Of a stretch of DNA of 64,000 nucleotides, positions 29,652-38,250 are shown piece after piece. How positions within the stretch are numbered: the first letter of the stretch is position 1; every line of letters begins with the position of its first letter. The stretch comes from Kitasatospora sp. NBC_00374 (lineage in GTDB: Bacteria > Actinomycetota > Actinomycetes > Streptomycetales > Streptomycetaceae). The notes below the pieces were generated by a model. That model did no database searches. It saw only the letters and a program-made list of their open reading frames with translations, and had not been told where the DNA came from. The stretch covers positions 6,803,001 through 6,867,000 of the forward strand of contig NZ_CP107964.1 in NCBI RefSeq assembly GCF_041434935.1, in the 5' to 3' direction. The translations under genes and the position numbers were made by a program.

Positions 29652-31415
29652 ATGTCACAGGCGGAGGACCGGGCCCGCGACAGCAGGGTCGCCCGGATCG
29701 CGGCGCGCTTCGTCGTCTGGTACCTGCGGGTCGTCGCCCTGCTCATCCTGCTCGCCGTGGTGCTGGCACCGCTGCGGGCGCAGTTCGACCGGGTCAACAC
29801 CGGCAACCTCTACCCGCCGTTCCCGCTGACCACCGGCTTCACCTCGCTCGCGCTGGCGACCTTCCTCGCCGTGATGCTCGGCCGGGGCAAGCGGGCCGCC
29901 TGGTGGTTCGCCGTCATCCTGTTCGTGCTGGTCTCGATCGTGTTCGTCGCGGCACTGACCGACCCGGAGTTCCGCTCGCGGGTCCTCAACTGGTTCTCCA
30001 CCGCCATCACCTGCGCGGTGACGGTGGCGCTCTTCCTGGGCCGGTCCGAGTTCCAGGGCCGGGGCGAGCGGGGCAACGCCCGCCTCGCCGCCGCCACCGC
30101 GGTGGCCGGCCTGCTGGTCGTGGTCGCGGGCGGCGCCGTGCTGGTCGAGGCGACCGACGAGGACCCGAGCGCCGGCTGGGGCGAGAACCTGGTCTACGCC
30201 GTCGCCCGCGTGCTCACCCTGTCCGGCGACGTCGACGTGGCGGGCGTCTCCGTGCCGCGCTGGGTGGACGTGGTCGTCAACGTGGCCGGCGTGCTGCTGT
30301 TCCTGCTCGTCCTGTACGTCCTCTTCCGCGCGCCCAGGAACCGCGAACGGCTGACCGCCGAGGACGAGAGCCGGCTGCGCGAGCTGCTCGCCCGGTGGGG
30401 CGAGCGCGACTCGCTGGGCTACTTCGCGCTGCGCCGGGACAAGTCCGTGGCGTGGTCCCCGTCCGGCAAGGCGGCGATCGCCTACCGCGTGGTCGGCGGG
30501 GTCTCACTGGCCTCCGGCGATCCGATCGGCGACCCGGAGGCGTGGCCCGGCGCGATCGAGCCGTGGCTGGAGCAGGCCCGCGCCAACGCCTGGGTCCCCG
30601 CCGTCATCGGCGCGAGCCAGGAGGCCGGCACGGTCTACGCCCGGCACGGCCTGGACGCCCTGGAGCTGGGCGACGAGGCGATCGTCGAAGTGGCCGAGTT
30701 CAGCCTGGAGGGCCGCGCGATGCGCGGGCTGCGCCAGGCGTACAACCGCGTCAAGCGGGCCGGCTACGCCACCCGGATCCGGCGCCACGCGGACATCCCC
30801 GACGAGGAGATGGTCGCCCTGGTCCGGCTGGCCGACCACTGGCGTGACGGGGCGACCGAGCGCGGGTTCTCGATGGCGCTCGGGCGGCTCGGCGACCCGG
30901 ACGACGGCCAGTGCCTCATGATCGAGTGCACGGACGGCGACGGCACCCTCCGGGCGCTGCTCAGCTTCGCCCCCTGGGGCCGGGACGGGCTGTCGCTGGA
31001 CCTGATGCGGCGTGACCGCGACGCCGACAACGGCCTGCTGGAGTTCATGGTCCTCGACCTGATCGAGGGCGCGGACGGGCTCGGCATCGTCCGGATCTCG
31101 CTGAACTTCGCGATGTTCCGCGCGGTCTTCGAGCGCGGCTCCAGACTCGGAGCGGGGCCGGTGCTGCGGCTGTGGAAGGCGGTGCTGTCGTTCTTCTCCC
31201 GCTGGTGGCAGATCGAGTCGCTGTACCGGGCCAACGCCAAGTACCGGCCGATCTGGGAGCCGCGCTACCTGTGCTTCCGCAAGGGCAGCGAGCTGCCGCG
31301 GATCGGCCTGGCCTCGGCCCGCGCGGAGGGGTTCCTGGAGACCCCCAGCCTGCCCGCCCTCCTCAACCGGCGCCATCTGCCCGGCCCGGCCACCCCGGCG
31401 GCGTCCGATGGCTGA
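29652..31415 (+). CDS. phosphatidylglycerol lysyltransferase-domain membrane protein (LPG synthase-like)
   Basis: 587 residues: five to six membrane helices in the first 230 residues, then a cytoplasmic DUF2156/LPG_synthase_C domain with tandem GNAT-like folds (LGYFALRRDKSVAWSPSGKAAIAYRVVGGVSLASGDPIG; FSMALGRLGDPDDGQCLMIEC; LLEFMVLDLIEGADGLGIVRISLNFAMFR). This domain transfers an aminoacyl group, classically lysine from Lys-tRNA, to phosphatidylglycerol, lowering membrane charge and giving resistance to cationic peptides. The N-terminal flippase part is smaller than in MprF. It overlaps by eight bases with the membrane protein that follows, so both work together. The amino acid used is unknown. 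Confidence 0.88.
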   Translation: MSQAEDRARDSRVARIAARFVVWYLRVVALLILLAVVLAPLRAQFDRVNTGNLYPPFPLTTGFTSLALATFLAVMLGRGKRAAWWFAVILFVLVSIVFVAALTDPEFRSRVLNWFSTAITCAVTVALFLGRSEFQGRGERGNARLAAATAVAGLLVVVAGGAVLVEATDEDPSAGWGENLVYAVARVLTLSGDVDVAGVSVPRWVDVVVNVAGVLLFLLVLYVLFRAPRNRERLTAEDESRLRELLARWGERDSLGYFALRRDKSVAWSPSGKAAIAYRVVGGVSLASGDPIGDPEAWPGAIEPWLEQARANAWVPAVIGASQEAGTVYARHGLDALELGDEAIVEVAEFSLEGRAMRGLRQAYNRVKRAGYATRIRRHADIPDEEMVALVRLADHWRDGATERGFSMALGRLGDPDDGQCLMIECTDGDGTLRALLSFAPWGRDGLSLDLMRRDRDADNGLLEFMVLDLIEGADGLGIVRISLNFAMFRAVFERGSRLGAGPVLRLWKAVLSFFSRWWQIESLYRANAKYRPIWEPRYLCFRKGSELPRIGLASARAEGFLETPSLPALLNRRHLPGPATPAASDG

Positions 31416-32151
31416 CCGCGCGGGCGGCTGGGCCCGGCTGGCCGGGACCACCGTCGACACCACCAGCGCCCCGCTGCGCAACGGCATCGGCTGGATGGTC
31501 GGCGCCTTCGTGCTGACCTTCCTGCTCACCCGCATGATCACCAGGATGATCCGGGCCGGCAGGGGACCCTTCGGGGACGTCTCGGTCGGCGGCCTGCACA
31601 TCCACCACCAGGTCTACGGCATCTTCCTGATGCTGCTCGCGGGCGCCGCCGAGTTCGCCTACCAGCCCGGCTCGGTCTGGCGGGCCGTCCTCGCGGCGCT
31701 GTTCGGCGCCGGCGCGGCCCTCACCCTCGACGAGTTCGCCCTCTGGTTCCACCTGGACGACGTGTACTGGGCCGCCGAGGGCCGCAAGTCGGTGGACGCC
31801 GTACTGATCGCCGCCACCATGGGTCTGCTGGTCCTGCTCGGCGCGAACCCGTTCGACACCGGCAGCGGCGACAGCGCCCCGGTGGTCGCCGCCGTCCTGG
31901 TGGTCAACCTGGCCTTCTCGGTCTGGGCGCTGCTCAAGGGCAAGATCGCCATGGGCCTGTTCGGCGTGCTGGTCCCGCTGATCGCGGTGGTCGCCGCCTG
32001 CCGGGTCGCCAAACCGGACTCGCCCTGGGCCCGGTGGCGCTACCCGGAGGACTCGGCCAAGCGCCGCAAGGCCCTGCGCCGCTTCCCGCCGGGCCGGCGC
32101 ACGGTCTGGGACCGCCTCAAGGACGTCCTCGGCGGCGTCCCCAGCCGGTGA
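31408..32151 (+). CDS. integral membrane protein coupled to the LPG-synthase-like gene
   Basis: 247 residues with about six hydrophobic helices (GWMVGAFVLTFLLTRMI, YGIFLMLLAGAAEFAY, WRAVLAALFGAGAALTLDEFALWF, VLIAATMGLLVLLG, APVVAAVLVVNLAFSVWALL, MGLFGVLVPLIAVVAAC) and a basic, arginine-rich cytoplasmic tail. The motif GGLHIHHQVYG is distinctive; the paired histidines in a loop near the membrane could bind a metal. It overlaps the preceding gene by eight bases. No named function is known to me. The coupling suggests it helps make or move the modified lipid. Confidence 0.82.
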   Translation: MADRAGGWARLAGTTVDTTSAPLRNGIGWMVGAFVLTFLLTRMITRMIRAGRGPFGDVSVGGLHIHHQVYGIFLMLLAGAAEFAYQPGSVWRAVLAALFGAGAALTLDEFALWFHLDDVYWAAEGRKSVDAVLIAATMGLLVLLGANPFDTGSGDSAPVVAAVLVVNLAFSVWALLKGKIAMGLFGVLVPLIAVVAACRVAKPDSPWARWRYPEDSAKRRKALRRFPPGRRTVWDRLKDVLGGVPSR

Positions 32152-32174
32152 CGCCGCCCGGCGACGCGGGCCGG

Positions 32175-32465
32175 TCAGGAACTGAGGATCCGGGCCTTCT
32201 GGGTCTCGAACTCGGCCTCGCTGAGCACCCCTTGGGTCTTCAGCTCGCCGAGTTCCTTGAGCTGGGCGATCCGGGCGCTCATGTCGTCCTCCGGCGCGGC
32301 CGGCGGGGGCGCGGGCGCGGCGGGCGGGGGCGCGGCGGGCTCGGCGTAGGCGGGCTCCTGCTGGGCCCAGCGGCCGGCCTGGCGCCGGGAGACCCGGTTG
32401 GAGACGGCGGTGGCCGTCCCGGCGACGACGGCGGTGCGGGCGACCCCGCGAAGTAGGCCTGGCAT
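32175..32465 (-). CDS. SHOCT-domain protein, paralogue of the one at 27389
   Basis: 96 residues with the same plan as its paralogue: basic start (RGVARTAVVAGTATAVSNRVSRRQAGR), proline/alanine linker, and C-terminal SHOCT module (RIAQLKELGELKTQGVLSEAEFETQKARILSS). It lies 75 bases after the DUF6325 gene on the same strand, so the two form a pair in reversed order relative to the locus at 26.9-27.7 kb. Convergent with the membrane gene ending at 32151, leaving a 23-base gap. Confidence 0.88.
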   Translation of the reverse strand: MPGLLRGVARTAVVAGTATAVSNRVSRRQAGRWAQQEPAYAEPAAPPPAAPAPPPAAPEDDMSARIAQLKELGELKTQGVLSEAEFETQKARILSS

Positions 32466-32540
32466 GGTCTCTCTCCTTGCTGGTGTGGCGGGTGCGGCGG
32501 GTAGGGGCGAGTCGGCGAGTACGGCGGGCGGCCGAGCGGC

Positions 32541-32990
32541 TCAGGCCCCGGCCTCGGCCTCGGCGGCCTCCAGCGAGTCCAGGAGCGCCTGGACCGGGAT
32601 GCGCCCGCCGGCGACGAGCCGGCCCCCGCCGCGTCGCAGGGCCGCCGCGAACGGTCCGGCCCAGGTGTTCTCGTAGACCAGGATGCCCGCGGAACTGCCG
32701 GGTTCGAGCACGGCGCTCGCCTCGTCGATGTCGTCCTGGCCGAGCAGGCCGGAGGAGACGCCCTCGAAGACGGTGAGATCGAGCCTGCCGTCCCCGGTCA
32801 GGTCGGCGAGTTCGACGCCCGAGACCGAGCCGTCGTCCTCCTTCTTGACGAACACCAGGTCCAGGATCCGGATGATGCCCCGGTCGACCAGGTCGACGAG
32901 CAGGGGCAGCCCTTCACCGGTCATCCGGCTGCCGGGGAACTCGACCACCAGGTAGTCGATCGGCCCCATCTCGTTCGGATCGTCGCTCAC
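32541..32990 (-). CDS. DUF6325-family protein, second copy
   Basis: The start is a GTG at 32990 preceded by GAGGAG, giving 149 residues (VSDDPNEMGPIDYLVVEFPG). It shares with the copy at 26926 the opening MGP(V/I)(E/D)Y.V..FPG, the RILDL.F(I/V)KK segment, the acidic (D/E)....LF/VFEG region and the YENTWAG/WENTWAA motif. The C-terminal end is acidic and alanine-rich. First gene of a two-gene operon with the SHOCT protein. Function unknown. Confidence 0.82.
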   Translation of the reverse strand: MSDDPNEMGPIDYLVVEFPGSRMTGEGLPLLVDLVDRGIIRILDLVFVKKEDDGSVSGVELADLTGDGRLDLTVFEGVSSGLLGQDDIDEASAVLEPGSSAGILVYENTWAGPFAAALRRGGGRLVAGGRIPVQALLDSLEAAEAEAGA

Positions 32991-33121
32991 GTCAGCTCCT
33001 CGTCTGATCGGGCCGGTGAGTCCGGTCGGCCGTGCGTCCGACCGGGTCACGGCGGCGGCGGGCAGCCGCCTCAGCCATTCCAGCAGCGGGCGGATCGGGG
33101 CGCATCTCGGTCGCCGGCCGG

Positions 33122-33658
33122 TCAGACCCCGCGCGCGGCCTCGGACCGGGCGATCGCCGCCTGCGCCAGCGCGAGCAGGGCCCGCGGCTCGGCGCGGGCG
33201 TCGACGGTCAGCCCGGGCTCGTCCGGTGCCAGCGGCTCCAGCGTGGCGTACTGGGAACCGATCAGCTGCGCGGGCATGAAGTGGCCGACCCGGTGCGCCA
33301 CCCGCTCGTGCGCGACCTCCCGGTCCAGCGCGAGGTACAGGAACCAGACCCCCGGGCCGGCCGCCAGGAACAGGTCCCGGTACTCGCGCTTCAGCGCCGA
33401 GCAGGAGATCACGGCACCCGTGCCGGTCCGGGTGGCCGCCCGGATCAGGCCGGCCACGCTGCGCAGCCACGGCGCGCGGTCCCGGTCGTCGAGCGGCCGG
33501 CCCGAGCTCATCTTGGCGATGTTCGCGGGCGGGTGCAGGCTGTCGCCCTCGACGAACGGCACGCCCCGGCGCCGGGCCAGCGCCGTCCCCACGGTGGTCT
33601 TGCCCGACCCGGACACACCCATGACCATCACGACCGTCGGTGCCGCTTCACTCGCCAT
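33122..33658 (-). CDS. gluconokinase
   Basis: The ATG at 33658 gives a 178-residue protein, the normal gluconate kinase size; the longer open frame overlaps the opposite gene. The P-loop GVSGSGKT (14-21) is followed by FVEGDSLHPPANIAKMSSGRPLDDRDRAPWL, the family's gluconate/Mg region, then ISCSALKREYRDLF and VAHRVGHFMPAQLIGSQYATLEPL. It phosphorylates gluconate to 6-phosphogluconate, feeding the pentose phosphate pathway. The divergent 2-hydroxyacid dehydrogenase (a possible ketogluconate reductase) starts 103 bases away. No gluconate permease or GntR-type regulator is present in the window. Confidence 0.93.
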   Translation of the reverse strand: MASEAAPTVVMVMGVSGSGKTTVGTALARRRGVPFVEGDSLHPPANIAKMSSGRPLDDRDRAPWLRSVAGLIRAATRTGTGAVISCSALKREYRDLFLAAGPGVWFLYLALDREVAHERVAHRVGHFMPAQLIGSQYATLEPLAPDEPGLTVDARAEPRALLALAQAAIARSEAARGV

Positions 33659-33761
33659 GCCACTCCCGGGGTCTCGCACGGGTCGCCCCTCGCGGCCGAT
33701 CCTGACGCACGGCCGCGCGGTCCGGGATGCCGACCCGGCCGGGGGCTGCTGAGATCCCCCC

Positions 33762-34721
33762 ATGAGCCCTACCGACGCCGCACCCGGCCGCCCGCCGGGC
33801 CGGATCCTGCTCCCGTACCCGGTCGAGCAGCTCGGCGGCCCGCCGCAGACGGCGGCCGAGCTGTGGGACGGCGGCGGCGAGCCGCCGCCCCAGCGGGTGC
33901 TGGACGAGGTGGAGTTCTTCGTCCTCCCGTACCTGCACACCTCGGCGGCGCTGCCGCTGCTCGCCCGGATGGCGCGGCTGCGGGTGGTGCAGAGCCTGTC
34001 GGCGGGCGTCGAGAGCGTCCTGCCGTTCCTGCCGCCGGGGGTGACCCTGTGCAACGCGCGGGGCGTCCACGACGCGAGCACCGCCGAGCTGGCGGTGGCG
34101 CTGGTCCTCGCCTCGCTGCGCGGTCTGCCCGGCTTCGTCCGGGCGCAGGACGCCGGGAGCTGGCAGGGCCGGCCGGTCCACTCGCTCGCCGACCGCACGG
34201 TCCTGGTCGTCGGTTACGGCGCGATCGGCGCGGCCGTCGAGGACCGCCTGACGGCCTTCGAGTGCACCGTCCGGCGGGTGGCCCGCACCGCCAGGACCGG
34301 GCCGCGCGGGCCGGTGCACGCCCTGGCGGACCTGCCGGGGCTGCTGCCCCGGGCCGACGTGGTGGTGCTGACGGTGCCGCTCACCGAGGCGACCCGCGGC
34401 CTCGTCGACGAGGGCTTCCTGGCCGCCATGAAGGACGGCGCCCTGCTGGTGAACGTGGCACGCGGCGCCGTCGTCGACACCGCGGCCCTGCTGGTCGAGC
34501 TGGACCGCGGGCGGCTGGCCGCCGCCCTCGACGTCACCGACCCGGAGCCGCTGCCACCCGGACATCCGCTCTGGCACGCACCGAACACGCTGATCACCCC
34601 GCACGCGGGCGGCAACAGCTCGGCCTTCCTGCCCCGCGCCCACCGCCTGATCCGGACCCAGCTGGGCCACTGGCTCGCCGGCGAGCGGCTGGACAACGTG
34701 GTCGTCGCGCCCGGCGCCTGA
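33762..34721 (+). CDS. D-isomer-specific 2-hydroxyacid dehydrogenase
   Basis: 319 residues. The Rossmann motif GYGAIG lies near residue 151 (LVVGYGAIGAAVEDRL), preceded by the substrate-domain segment SLSAGVESVLPFLPPG and followed by NVARGAVVDTAAL and the catalytic His region TPHAGGNSSAF, in the order usual for NAD(P)-dependent 2-hydroxyacid dehydrogenases. The substrate is not given by sequence. Its divergent neighbour is gluconokinase, so reduction of a ketogluconate or glyoxylate-like acid is a reasonable guess. Confidence 0.88.
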   Translation: MSPTDAAPGRPPGRILLPYPVEQLGGPPQTAAELWDGGGEPPPQRVLDEVEFFVLPYLHTSAALPLLARMARLRVVQSLSAGVESVLPFLPPGVTLCNARGVHDASTAELAVALVLASLRGLPGFVRAQDAGSWQGRPVHSLADRTVLVVGYGAIGAAVEDRLTAFECTVRRVARTARTGPRGPVHALADLPGLLPRADVVVLTVPLTEATRGLVDEGFLAAMKDGALLVNVARGAVVDTAALLVELDRGRLAAALDVTDPEPLPPGHPLWHAPNTLITPHAGGNSSAFLPRAHRLIRTQLGHWLAGERLDNVVVAPGA

Positions 34722-34863
34722 ACGGCCCGCGGCCCACTGCTCCGTCGGGGGGACATCGCTGCGCCCAACGGGCGAGCGGCGCGAGCCGTCCCGGACCGGT
34801 GGGCCGCCGCCGGGAATGGTGGTGCCTCGGTGACGACATGCGGCCGACGACGGGAGAACAGCG

Positions 34864-35703
<840 letters not shown>

Positions 35704-35710
35704 TCCGCCG

Positions 35711-37165
35711 GTGACCACCGCGACCGACCTGCTGGCGAGCACCCCCGCCCAACTGCTGCCCGCCCGGGAGATGATGGCGTTCACCCTGGCCTCGCACATC
35801 ATCCTGGTGCCGCTGGGGGTGGCGCTGCCGTTCGTCACCCTGCTGATGCACCACCGGGGGCTGCGGAGGTCCGACCCGGTCGCCCTGCTGCTGGCCCGGC
35901 GCTGGTCCGCCGTGATGGCCGTCCAGTTCGCCGTCGGCATCGTCACCGGGACGGTCCTGTCGTTCGAGTTCGGCCTGCTGTGGCCGGGCATGATGGGCCG
36001 CTGGGGCGACGTCTTCGGCCTCGGCTTCGGCGTGGAGGCCTGGGCGTTCTTCCTCGAGGCCATCCTGATCGCGATCTACCTGTACGGCTGGCGCCGGCTG
36101 AAGCCGTGGACGCACTTCTGGCTCGGCGTGCCGCTGCCGCTGGCGGCGATGATGGGTGCGTTCGGCATCATCGCGGCGAACTCGTGGATGAACACCCCGC
36201 AGGGCTTCACCCTCGACTCCGCCGGCAACCCGGTGGACGTCAGCGTCCAACAGGCCGTCTTCACGCCGATGTTCGGCCCGCAGTACTGGCACTTCGTGGT
36301 CGCGATGTTCCTCACCGCCGGCTACGTGGTGGCCGGCGTCTACGCGGTGGGCTGGCTGCGCGGCCGGCGGGACCGCTACCACCGGCTCGGCTTCACCGTG
36401 CCGTTCACCGTCGCGGCGATCCTCACCCCCGTGCAGTTCTTCCTCGGGGACAACATCGCCCGGCAGATCTACCACAAGCAGCCGATCAAGTTCGCCGCCG
36501 CCGAACTGGTCTGGGACACCGACACCCACGTCCCCGAGTACCTGTTCGGCCGGCTGCAGTCCGACGGCAGCGTCAAGGGCGGCCTGAAGATCCCCCAACT
36601 GGACTCCATCCTGGCCGGGTTCAGCCCGGACACCCAGGTGACCGGGCTGAGCTCGGTGCCCGCATCCGACCGCCCCACCGCCACCCAGGCGACCATCGTG
36701 CACTGGGCCTTCGACATCATGGCGACCATCGGCAGCGTGCTGATCCTGCTCGCCCTCTGGTACGCCTGGTGCTGGTGGCGCCGCCGGGACCTGCCCAGGT
36801 CGAAGTGGTTCTTCCGGTGCGCCGCCGTCGCGGGGGTCGCCAGCGTGGTGACCGTGGAGTGCGGCTGGATCACCACCGAGGTCGGGCGCCAACCCTGGAT
36901 CGTCTACCAGAACATGCGGGTCTCGGAGGCCGTCACCCCGACCGGCGCGCCCTCGCTGTGGACCATGTTCGGCATCGTCGCCACGGTCTACGTGCTGCTG
37001 TTCGGCGCCTTCCTCGTGGTCCTGCTGAAGATGCGCGACCGCTGGCGGCTCACCGGCACCGGCGCGGGCGCCGACGATCCGGAGACCGACACCCCGTACG
37101 GACCGCGCCCCGAGCCGGCCCCCGCCGGCCCGGGCGCCGGACGATCGCCCGGGAGCACCGGATGA
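35711..37165 (+). CDS. cydA: cytochrome bd ubiquinol oxidase subunit I
   Basis: 484 residues from a GTG start, with about nine membrane helices. Family marks: the early helix with ASHIILVPLG (heme b595 His), VGIVTGTVLSFEFGLLWPG, AFGIIAANSWMNTPQGF, the His-containing helix FVVAMFLTAGY, and GRQPWIVYQNMRVSEAVTP, with GRQPW at 392-396. The periplasmic Q-loop is short, as in cyanide-insensitive-oxidase-type enzymes. The subunit binds hemes b558, b595 and d, oxidises menaquinol and reduces oxygen with high affinity. It overlaps cydB by four bases. The C-terminal tail is proline-rich. Confidence 0.95.
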   Translation: MTTATDLLASTPAQLLPAREMMAFTLASHIILVPLGVALPFVTLLMHHRGLRRSDPVALLLARRWSAVMAVQFAVGIVTGTVLSFEFGLLWPGMMGRWGDVFGLGFGVEAWAFFLEAILIAIYLYGWRRLKPWTHFWLGVPLPLAAMMGAFGIIAANSWMNTPQGFTLDSAGNPVDVSVQQAVFTPMFGPQYWHFVVAMFLTAGYVVAGVYAVGWLRGRRDRYHRLGFTVPFTVAAILTPVQFFLGDNIARQIYHKQPIKFAAAELVWDTDTHVPEYLFGRLQSDGSVKGGLKIPQLDSILAGFSPDTQVTGLSSVPASDRPTATQATIVHWAFDIMATIGSVLILLALWYAWCWWRRRDLPRSKWFFRCAAVAGVASVVTVECGWITTEVGRQPWIVYQNMRVSEAVTPTGAPSLWTMFGIVATVYVLLFGAFLVVLLKMRDRWRLTGTGAGADDPETDTPYGPRPEPAPAGPGAGRSPGSTG

Positions 37166-38202
37166 CCGCGGACGTCGTCGCCTGGATCCTGCTCGCGGCC
37201 GTGGCCGCCTACGCCTGCGGCGGCGGCGTCGACTACGGCGCCGGGTTCTGGGACCTGCTGGCCGGCGGCGCGGAGCGCGGGAAGCGGCCGCGGTGGCTGA
37301 TCGACCACGCCATGGCGCCGGTCTGGGAGGTCAACAACGTCTGGCTGATCTTCATCCTGATCATCATGTGGACCGGCTTCCCGGTCTTCTTCCAGACGGT
37401 CTTCAGCGCCATGTGGCTGCCACTGGCCCTGGCGGCCGTCGGCATGGTGCTGCGCGGCGCCGGGTTCGCGCTGCGCAAGCCCACCCGGCGGCTGGCCGAA
37501 CGCCGCGTCTACGGCGCCCTGTTCGCCGTCTCCTCGGTGCTCACCCCGTTCTTCCTGGGTGCCGCCGTCGGCGGGGTCGCCTCCGGCCGGGTCGCCCCCG
37601 GGACCACCGCCTCGGCCGACGCCTGGGCCAACACCACCTCCATCATGGCCGGACTGCTCACCGTCGCCGCGACCGCCTTCCTGGGGGCGGTGTTCCTCAC
37701 CGCGGACGCCCGCCGGTTCGCGGCCCCCGACCTGGTCCGGTACTTCCGGCTGCGGGTCTGGATCAGCGTCGGCGTCCTCGCCGTCCTGGCGCTGATCGGC
37801 CTCGCGGTCACCCACCAGCACACCTCGTACGTCTACCACGGCCTCACCCACGGCCTCGGGCTCCTCCTGGTGATCGTCGCCGCGGCTGCCGCCGCCGTCA
37901 CCGCCTGGCTGGTCGCCGGACCGGCGCTGGGCTGGGCCCGGTACTCCTCCGTCGGCTGCGTGGCGCTGGTGGTCGCCGCCTGGGGCGTGGCCCAGCGGCC
38001 CTACCTCATCCCGACCTCCCTCACCGTGCAGCAGGCGGCCGGCGCGACCGAGCCGCTGCGGTGGCTGATGTTCGTCACGCTGATCGCGCTGGTCCTGATC
38101 GGACCGGCCCTCGTCGTGCTCTACCGCCTCGACACGCACGGGGTCCTGCAGCCCCTGACCGACGAGGACCTCGCCGGGGACGGGCCCACGGACGGTGTCT
38201 GA
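37162..38202 (+). CDS. cydB: cytochrome bd ubiquinol oxidase subunit II
   Basis: The ATG in the ATGA overlap with cydA gives 346 residues, eight to nine membrane helices. Typical CydB segments: YACGGGVDYGAGFWDLLAGG at the N terminus, PVWEVNNVWLIFILIIMWTGFP, and PYLIPTSLTVQQAA near the end. It packs against CydA in the oxidase. The cydDC-type ABC exporter often linked to cydAB is not in this window. A cation/proton antiporter gene begins 48 bases later and may be co-transcribed. Confidence 0.95.
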   Translation: MTADVVAWILLAAVAAYACGGGVDYGAGFWDLLAGGAERGKRPRWLIDHAMAPVWEVNNVWLIFILIIMWTGFPVFFQTVFSAMWLPLALAAVGMVLRGAGFALRKPTRRLAERRVYGALFAVSSVLTPFFLGAAVGGVASGRVAPGTTASADAWANTTSIMAGLLTVAATAFLGAVFLTADARRFAAPDLVRYFRLRVWISVGVLAVLALIGLAVTHQHTSYVYHGLTHGLGLLLVIVAAAAAAVTAWLVAGPALGWARYSSVGCVALVVAAWGVAQRPYLIPTSLTVQQAAGATEPLRWLMFVTLIALVLIGPALVVLYRLDTHGVLQPLTDEDLAGDGPTDGV

Positions 38203-38250
38203 CCTCCGGCCGGCCGCAGCGGCCACCGACGGACCCCGCGGAGGGGCACC

